This document shows positions 33,686 through 38,210 of a stretch of DNA of 38,210 nucleotides, piece by piece. This stretch comes from Vibrio splendidus 12E03 (GTDB lineage Bacteria > Pseudomonadota > Gammaproteobacteria > Enterobacterales > Vibrionaceae), in contig NZ_AJZD02000296.1 of NCBI RefSeq assembly GCF_000272105.2, positions 1 to 38,210 on the forward strand, read 5' to 3'. Under the pieces are notes generated by a model. That model was not told the DNA's origin and made no database searches. It saw nothing but the letters and a program-made list of their open reading frames with translations. Both the position numbers and the translations under genes were made by a program. How positions within the stretch are numbered: position 1 is the stretch's first letter; each line of letters begins with the position of its first letter.

Positions 33686-33718
33686 AAATAAGGTAGGCGG
33701 ATAAACCTACCTTATTTT
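33686..33718. terminator. Bidirectional terminator between the phosphodiesterase and chitinase genes
   Basis: AAATAAGGTAGG and CCTACCTTATTT form a perfect 12-bp stem with an 8-base loop, with A- and T-rich flanks. It serves the two convergent genes. Confidence 0.88.
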
Positions 33719-33737
33719 CTGGGTATTTTTCCATCGG

Positions 33738-35105
33738 TTATTTATTCATTTCACTATGCATTACATCTATCAACTGCCCGGAAGGATCTCCTGATAATTC
33801 CCAAGTAAAAATTCCGCCTAGGTCTGATTTCTTCGCCCATTCTGCCTTTGCTTTAATAGAATGTTGATCTTCAAAAGATATGAATACCTTTTTATCTGGG
33901 TTCCACAAATAAGGTGCTTGAGCTTGTTCATCGTACTTGTACTCATAACCTTGTTTGCTGCTGTAGTTATTTATAAGATCCCAGAACATAAAGTAACCAT
34001 TTTCACCGGTACCAAACTGCGCCCCTTGTTCAGAAACCAGATCACCTTTGGGCAACTCACCAGCAAAATCTTTTGTCCCTTGCCAGCCTCGACCATAAAA
34101 AGCCGCCCCGATCACGAGCTTCTCGCTAGGAATACCTTGCTCAATCATTTGATTAATGAAGACATCAGCTCCCATTCCCCACCAACTGCGCTCTGTAGCA
34201 TGCAAGTTTGTTGTGTGACCAGTCTGAGTTCCCCACCCACCAAGGAAGTCATACGTCATCGCAAACATGTTCGTCAAATATGGGCTGGCTGCATTCCAGT
34301 CAATTTGTGCAGATTTAGCACCAACACCGACAGCTGTTGAAAGCTCGTAATCTCTTTGAGTCGTCTTTGATAGAGCATCCAAATCACTTCTAATTGTTTT
34401 TACCAAAAGTGTAAACGCTTCACGCTCTAGTGCTTTTTGCTCATCGGTTAGTTTAGTCTCTGGGTTCCAAGGCGAAGTAGTTAAGCCGCCGCCTCCTGGG
34501 TATTCCCAATCAAGATCAATACCATCAAAAAAGTCATATTTTTGAATCAACTCAACAGCAGTTTTTGAAAAGTGTGCAATGGCTTTAGGATCTTTTGCCA
34601 TCGCATGGAAAGGTTCAGACATTGTCCATCCACCAAATGATGGCAATATTGTAATGTCTTTATTGTCGGCTTTAAGCTGAGCTAATTGAGCAAAGTGGCC
34701 TTTATAGCCAACATCAACGTCCACGTCTCCAAAATCGACTTCTAACGCAGCTTCTTTATCCACAATAATCGCGGTATATGGTTCTTTGTTTGCACATTGC
34801 TGCTTAATTTGTTTTTGGACTGGCTCACCAGCACCGCTATGAGGCCCACACATACTCAAGAAGGCGTAAATAATATGTGAGAGCTTATCTGCAGGTATGT
34901 CGTCAACAGTATAAGGGTTGTCTTTATTCAGATATTGCCAATCCGCAAAATACCCTGCGACGACTTTATCATCGGCATGTGCCGTAGGTGTGAGCATACA
35001 AGCCGCAGCTATTAAGCTAAGCGCAATAATAGAATTAGATTTAAAGATAGAACTTGATTGGTCACTGTTGCCAGAAATAGCTTGTGTGATAAATGACAGT
35101 TTCAT
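33738..35105 (-). CDS. Secreted chitinase, glycoside hydrolase family 18
   Basis: 455 residues. A long N-terminal signal (n-region of about 22 residues, hydrophobic part 27-38, cleavage near AHA 44) leads to a single GH18 barrel. The catalytic DxxDxDxE is FDGIDLDWE (Asp194, Asp197, Asp199, catalytic Glu201). Other marks are SFGGWTMSEPF, FAMTYDFLGGWG, FYGRGW and the closing GIFTWELSGD. The insertion and order resemble the ChiA type. No chitin-binding module is attached, so it may act on soluble chitin fragments or rely on other enzymes. AGGAG lies seven bases before the ATG. The upstream gap holds an unusual inverted-repeat element. Confidence 0.94.
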   Translation of the reverse strand: MKLSFITQAISGNSDQSSSIFKSNSIIALSLIAAACMLTPTAHADDKVVAGYFADWQYLNKDNPYTVDDIPADKLSHIIYAFLSMCGPHSGAGEPVQKQIKQQCANKEPYTAIIVDKEAALEVDFGDVDVDVGYKGHFAQLAQLKADNKDITILPSFGGWTMSEPFHAMAKDPKAIAHFSKTAVELIQKYDFFDGIDLDWEYPGGGGLTTSPWNPETKLTDEQKALEREAFTLLVKTIRSDLDALSKTTQRDYELSTAVGVGAKSAQIDWNAASPYLTNMFAMTYDFLGGWGTQTGHTTNLHATERSWWGMGADVFINQMIEQGIPSEKLVIGAAFYGRGWQGTKDFAGELPKGDLVSEQGAQFGTGENGYFMFWDLINNYSSKQGYEYKYDEQAQAPYLWNPDKKVFISFEDQHSIKAKAEWAKKSDLGGIFTWELSGDPSGQLIDVMHSEMNK

Positions 35106-35165
35106 AATTATCTCCTTTAGTGTGGCTTAACATTAAAGAGTGATAATTCTTTCAACCGCTGAACA

Positions 35166-35255
35166 AATTCACTATTCGAGTCATATCTAATAGTTATCCC
35201 CTTTATTACACTGGTTTCATTAGGGGAATTTCCATGATTGCTCAAATAGTGAATT
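35166..35255. repeat. 90-bp element with 15-bp imperfect terminal inverted repeats
   Basis: Ends AATTCACTATTCGAG (35166-35180) and CTCAAATAGTGAATT (35241-35255) are complementary at 14 of 15 positions. Inside them a second inverted repeat, TCCCCT and AGGGGA, lies at 35197-35202 and 35222-35227. Sited between the SorC-type gene and the chitinase start, it could be a regulatory dyad, an RNA structure or a miniature element. Confidence 0.6.
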
Positions 35256-35276
35256 CAACGAAATATGAATGTCTTA

Positions 35277-36281
35277 CTATTCACTGCCGTTTGGTTTATT
35301 CACGCTAAGTTGCTCATCCAAGTTAAGTACCGTCAAAGCATTACTTACGCTGGTTGCTATCACGTCTACCACGCCGGTTCTTAGTGCACCTAGTAAAGCT
35401 AATGGTTTACTGTTCTCGGCAGCGATGGCAATGACTTCTGCAATTGGGCGGAATTCTTCCAAGGCCAAACCAATCACACGGTCACTCATTACTGTGTTTG
35501 CTGTTTTACCGTGAACATCGAAAAAATCATAACCCGCAAAGTCACCGACGACACCTTGTAATAAACGAGATTGAACGACCTCACCTGCGGTAAACCAGCC
35601 TAAGTCGACCATATAGCTGTTTTCGCTCATATCACCGATACCGACCAAAGCGACATCGGCTTTTCGAGCGAGATCGAGTGTCTGCTTAACGGTGCTGTTT
35701 TCCATGAATGCGGTTTTTTGCGCTTTATTCTCGGCATAAGCCGGCGCGTATAAGGTTTCAGAAGATCCACCGTACTTTTTGGCTAGCTGCCTGCATATAT
35801 GGTCGGCGTTAAACATACCGCCTCTTGGGTGAATACCGCCGATACCACACACGAATTTACAGTCTCGTGGCGTAATGACGCCAGTGTGGTGAGCAACAGA
35901 CGATACGTTTCGCCCTTGCCCTACTGTCACCACCATACCGTTTTTCAGTGTACTGGTAAGATAGTTAGACACTAAACCCGCAACCTGTAATCGCTGCTTC
36001 TCTTCATTTGGTTGGTCTAGTGCCACAAGCGCTCGCTTTACACCAAATCGTTCGATCAAACGTTGCTCGATCTTCGCACTAAAGACGGGGTGGTATTTCA
36101 CGGTGATCTCAACAATGCCCTCATCTCTGGCTTGCTTGAGCATTCGACCAACCTTTGCACGGGAGATAGAGTACTTTTTAGATATCTCTTCTTGCGTGGC
36201 ACCATCTTGATAATAAGCAACCGCTACTTCAGTGAGGAGATCAGTGTTTTCTTCGGAAACATCTTGGATATTCTTACTCAT
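35277..36281 (-). CDS. SorC/DeoR-family sugar-phosphate-responsive transcriptional regulator
   Basis: 334 residues. The N-terminal helix-turn-helix is at about residues 18-55 (YYQDGATQEEISKKYSISRAKVGRMLKQARDEGIVEI), and the C-terminal SorC sugar-binding domain follows from about 75 (VTVGQGRNVSSV, GIGGIHPRGG, then DVALVGIGDM and GDFAGYDFFD). Members sense phosphorylated sugars. A TTG five codons upstream is in frame, but the ATG at 36281 gives the natural start. It is divergent from tal-tkt across about 460 bases that contain repeated operator-like motifs, so it is probably the local regulator of these pentose-phosphate genes. Confidence 0.88.
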   Translation of the reverse strand: MSKNIQDVSEENTDLLTEVAVAYYQDGATQEEISKKYSISRAKVGRMLKQARDEGIVEITVKYHPVFSAKIEQRLIERFGVKRALVALDQPNEEKQRLQVAGLVSNYLTSTLKNGMVVTVGQGRNVSSVAHHTGVITPRDCKFVCGIGGIHPRGGMFNADHICRQLAKKYGGSSETLYAPAYAENKAQKTAFMENSTVKQTLDLARKADVALVGIGDMSENSYMVDLGWFTAGEVVQSRLLQGVVGDFAGYDFFDVHGKTANTVMSDRVIGLALEEFRPIAEVIAIAAENSKPLALLGALRTGVVDVIATSVSNALTVLNLDEQLSVNKPNGSE

Positions 36282-36324
36282 ATACCACTCAACCAATATT
36301 TAACAATTATTTTACCTGCTTGAA

Positions 36325-36609
36325 GAACAAATGTTCGATGCTTAAGCAAGTGATACACAAGTTTACACTCCGAACATATGTAACAGCAAGGTACATTTGC
36401 TCATCGTCATAACCATGGTTTTGTTGTTGATTAATTCACCTCACTTTGCTCGTTAAACGTTTGCTTGCATACCCCATGATTACTAGAGCGAAATATATTT
36501 GACTAAAGTCACCATACAGCACTATTTACCGTTGACTTTGGGGCTAGATCGGATAAATATGGCTACATCATTTACTCATCGAGCGATCAAATGTTCTGTG
36601 CAAATGTTC
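36325..36609. promoter_or_regulatory. Five operator-like motifs between the SorC-type gene and tal
   Basis: GAACAAATGTTC (36325-36336) is an inverted repeat GAACA-N2-TGTTC. Related copies are at 36372-36383 (GAACATATGTAA), 36391-36402 (reverse GAGCAAATGTAC), 36585-36596 (GATCAAATGTTC) and 36598-36609 (GTGCAAATGTTC). The last two are exactly 13 bases apart and lie downstream of a possible promoter (TTGACT 36532, TAAATA 36554). The first three lie next to the regulator's own start. No gene lies in this gap. Confidence 0.55.
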
Positions 36610-36692
36610 GTTCGGAGAAAAATTTAAATTAATGTAAGTTTGGCTCACTGGTACAACCATTGAGAACTTCATTAGTTAGCTTGCAAATGCCC

Positions 36693-36716
36693 ACACCTCT
36701 CCCATTAATGAGGTGT
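36693..36716 (+). repeat. Hairpin in the tal leader
   Basis: ACACCTC and GAGGTGT form a perfect 7-bp stem with a 10-base loop, 24 bases before the tal ATG and just upstream of its ribosome-binding site. Possible mRNA-stability or translation element. Confidence 0.4.
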
Positions 36717-36740
36717 TATGCGATACATAGGATGATCAAA

Positions 36741-37691
36741 ATGAGCAATAAATTAGAGCAACTTCGTAAACTAACAACTGTTGTAGCTGACACTGGCGAT
36801 ATCGAAGCTATCAGCAAGTACACTCCTGAAGATGCAACAACTAACCCATCTCTAATTCTTAAAGCTGCTCAAATTGCTGAGTACGCTCCTCTAATCGATG
36901 CTTCTATCGAATACGCAAAAGCGCAAAGTGGCGATAAAGCACAGCAAGTTCAAGATACTTGCGACATGCTTAACGTGAACATCGGTAAAGAAATCCTGAA
37001 AGTTGTACCTGGCCGTATCTCTACTGAAGTAGATGCTCGTCTTTCTTACGACATGGAAGGCAGCGTTGCTAAAGCTCGTCAACTTATCAAAATGTACAAC
37101 GACGCTGGCATCACTAACGACCGCATCCTTATCAAACTAGCTTCTACTTGGGAAGGCATCCGTGCTGCTGAAATCCTAGAGAAAGAAGGCATCAACTGTA
37201 ACCTAACGCTTCTATTCTCTTTCGCTCAAGCTCGTGCTTGTGCTGAAGCTGGCGTATTCCTAATCTCTCCTTTCGTAGGTCGCATCATGGACTGGTACAA
37301 AGCGAAAGAAGGTCGTGATTTCGAAGCTTCAGAAGATCCAGGCGTAATCTCAGTTTCAGATATCTACAACTACTACAAAGACCACGGCTACAAGACTGTT
37401 GTTATGGGCGCAAGCTTCCGTAACATCGGCGAGATCCTTGAACTTGCGGGTTGTGACCGTCTAACTATCGCTCCTCAACTTCTAGCAGACCTAGAAGCAG
37501 CAGAAGGCGAAGTAGTAGAGAAGCTTATCGACTCTAACGGTACTAAAGAGCGCCCAGCAGCGATGACTCACGCTGAGTTCCTATGGGACCACAACCAAGA
37601 TGCAATGGCTGTTGAGAAACTGGCTGAAGGCATCCGCAACTTCGCCGTTGACCAAGGCAAACTAGAAGACATGATCGCAGCTAAGCTGTAA
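36741..37691 (+). CDS. tal: Transaldolase (TalB type)
   Basis: 316 residues, full length for the E. coli TalB class. It moves a dihydroxyacetone unit between sugar phosphates in the non-oxidative pentose phosphate pathway, in the cytosol. The Schiff-base Lys132 lies in [12 protein letters not shown], Asp17 in VADTGD and Glu96 in [22 protein letters not shown] and [13 protein letters not shown] are also family marks. The frame is open upstream to 36660, but the ATG at 36741 has AGGA eight bases before it and matches known starts. Codon use is strongly biased, as in highly expressed genes. Transketolase follows after 87 bases. Confidence 0.97.
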   Translation: MSNKLEQLRKLTTVVADTGDIEAISKYTPEDATTNPSLILKAAQIAEYAPLIDASIEYAKAQSGDKAQQVQDTCDMLNVNIGKEILKVVPGRISTEVDARLSYDMEGSVAKARQLIKMYNDAGITNDRILIKLASTWEGIRAAEILEKEGINCNLTLLFSFAQARACAEAGVFLISPFVGRIMDWYKAKEGRDFEASEDPGVISVSDIYNYYKDHGYKTVVMGASFRNIGEILELAGCDRLTIAPQLLADLEAAEGEVVEKLIDSNGTKERPAAMTHAEFLWDHNQDAMAVEKLAEGIRNFAVDQGKLEDMIAAKL

Positions 37692-37711
37692 TCACTCTTA
37701 CCAAATTCAAA

Positions 37712-37740
37712 TAGGGGAACGTTCAGTTCCCCTACTTTTA
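37712..37740 (+). terminator. Hairpin (terminator or attenuator) between tal and tkt
   Basis: TAGGGGAAC and GTTCCCCTA form a perfect 9-bp stem with a 5-base loop, followed by CTTTTATC. The T-run is short, so partial read-through into tkt is plausible. Confidence 0.65.
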
Positions 37741-37778
37741 TCAATTTTGTTTTTCTTAATTTTTATTCGGAAGTTCTT

Positions 37779-38210
37779 ATGAATCGCAAACATCTAGCTA
37801 ACGCTATTCGTGCTCTAAGCATGGACGGCGTACAACAAGCAAACTCTGGTCACCCAGGCGCACCTATGGGTATGGCTGATATCGCTGAAGTACTTTGGCG
37901 TTCTCACCTAAACCACAACCCAGCAAACCCAGAGTGGGCTGACCGCGACCGTTTTATCCTGTCTAACGGCCACGGCTCAATGCTGATTTACTCTCTGCTT
38001 CACCTAGCAGGTTACGAGCTTTCAATTGAAGATCTTAAGAACTTCCGTCAACTGCACTCTAAGACTCCAGGTCACCCAGAGTACGGCTACGCACCAGGCA
38101 TCGAAACAACGACTGGTCCTCTAGGCCAAGGCATTACTAACGCTGTTGGTATGGCTATGGCTGAGAAAGCGCTAGCTGCACAGTTCAACAAAGAAGGCCA
38201 CGACATCGTA
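37779..38210 (+). CDS. tkt: Transketolase (3' part outside window)
   Basis: First 144 codons of a transketolase, cut by the right edge. The N-terminal thiamine-diphosphate/substrate region is clear: [20 protein letters not shown] with a conserved His, [21 protein letters not shown] with the second, then [24 protein letters not shown]. It transfers two-carbon units between sugar phosphates with ThDP and a divalent metal. It lies 87 bases after tal with a weak hairpin between, so partly shared transcription is likely. GAAG lies seven bases upstream of the ATG. Codon bias is strong, as in tal. Confidence 0.96.
   Translation, partial: MNRKHLANAIRALSMDGVQQANSGHPGAPMGMADIAEVLWRSHLNHNPANPEWADRDRFILSNGHGSMLIYSLLHLAGYELSIEDLKNFRQLHSKTPGHPEYGYAPGIETTTGPLGQGITNAVGMAMAEKALAAQFNKEGHDIV

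Noticed and set aside
33861..34340. Plus-strand reading frame of 159 codons inside the chitinase gene
   Set aside because: Antisense shadow of a well-supported GH18 gene, with no start signal and Cys/Ile-rich low-plausibility protein.

Overview
The window looks like a stretch of a Vibrio chromosome, probably from the Splendidus clade or a close relative, and probably the smaller replicon. This rests on AT-leaning coding sequence, Vibrio-like protein sequences (FolE, TalB, MoeA/MoeB, YaeQ) and an adjacent transaldolase-transketolase pair next to a SorC-type regulator. Species and replicon are inference. I see no rRNA, tRNA, CRISPR array, transposase or integrase. Both ends cut through genes: an HlyD-type adaptor on the left and a transketolase on the right.

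Layout. 1-4966 (minus): a type I secretion operon made of two ABC half-transporters, both with damaged nucleotide-binding motifs, and an HlyD adaptor. 5113-10339 (minus): a CatB-like hexapeptide acyltransferase, an Old-Yellow-Enzyme-type oxidoreductase, then a lipid-related group (crotonase, FadL-type porin, small outer-membrane barrel). 10561-18751: a hydroxamate-siderophore cluster split over both strands. The minus strand carries a TonB-dependent receptor, fhuD, fhuB and an AraC-type regulator; the plus strand carries an FhuF-like ferric reductase and fhuC. Two Fur-box-like sites lie at its promoters. 18897-21446: an MFS exporter and a PQQ-dependent aldose dehydrogenase. 21895-26535: a cold-shock protein with a long leader, YaeQ plus an overlapping unknown gene, folE, and moeA-moeB.

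26536-29558 is the most interesting part. A sigma-54-type promoter, preceded by two sites resembling the SypG-binding element of Vibrio fischeri, sits in front of a secreted GEVED/LruC-domain protein and a glycine-tract lipoprotein. This suggests an envelope or biofilm-matrix pair under a SypG-like activator. 29764-33657: a small membrane protein, a 3-mercaptopyruvate-type sulfurtransferase, and a c-di-GMP phosphodiesterase gene whose sensor region carries a frameshift. 33738-35105 (minus): a secreted GH18 chitinase with a nested inverted-repeat element upstream. 35277-38210: a SorC-family regulator divergent from tal-tkt, with five copies of a GAACA-N2-TGTTC-like motif between them.

Working together: the fhu genes form a complete outer-membrane-to-cytosol route for ferric hydroxamates, with TonB/ExbBD supplied from elsewhere. 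MoeA and MoeB act in molybdenum cofactor synthesis. The SorC regulator probably controls the non-oxidative pentose phosphate genes. The type I exporter and the LruC pair are both plausible cell-surface or biofilm functions, but their substrates and partners are not visible here.
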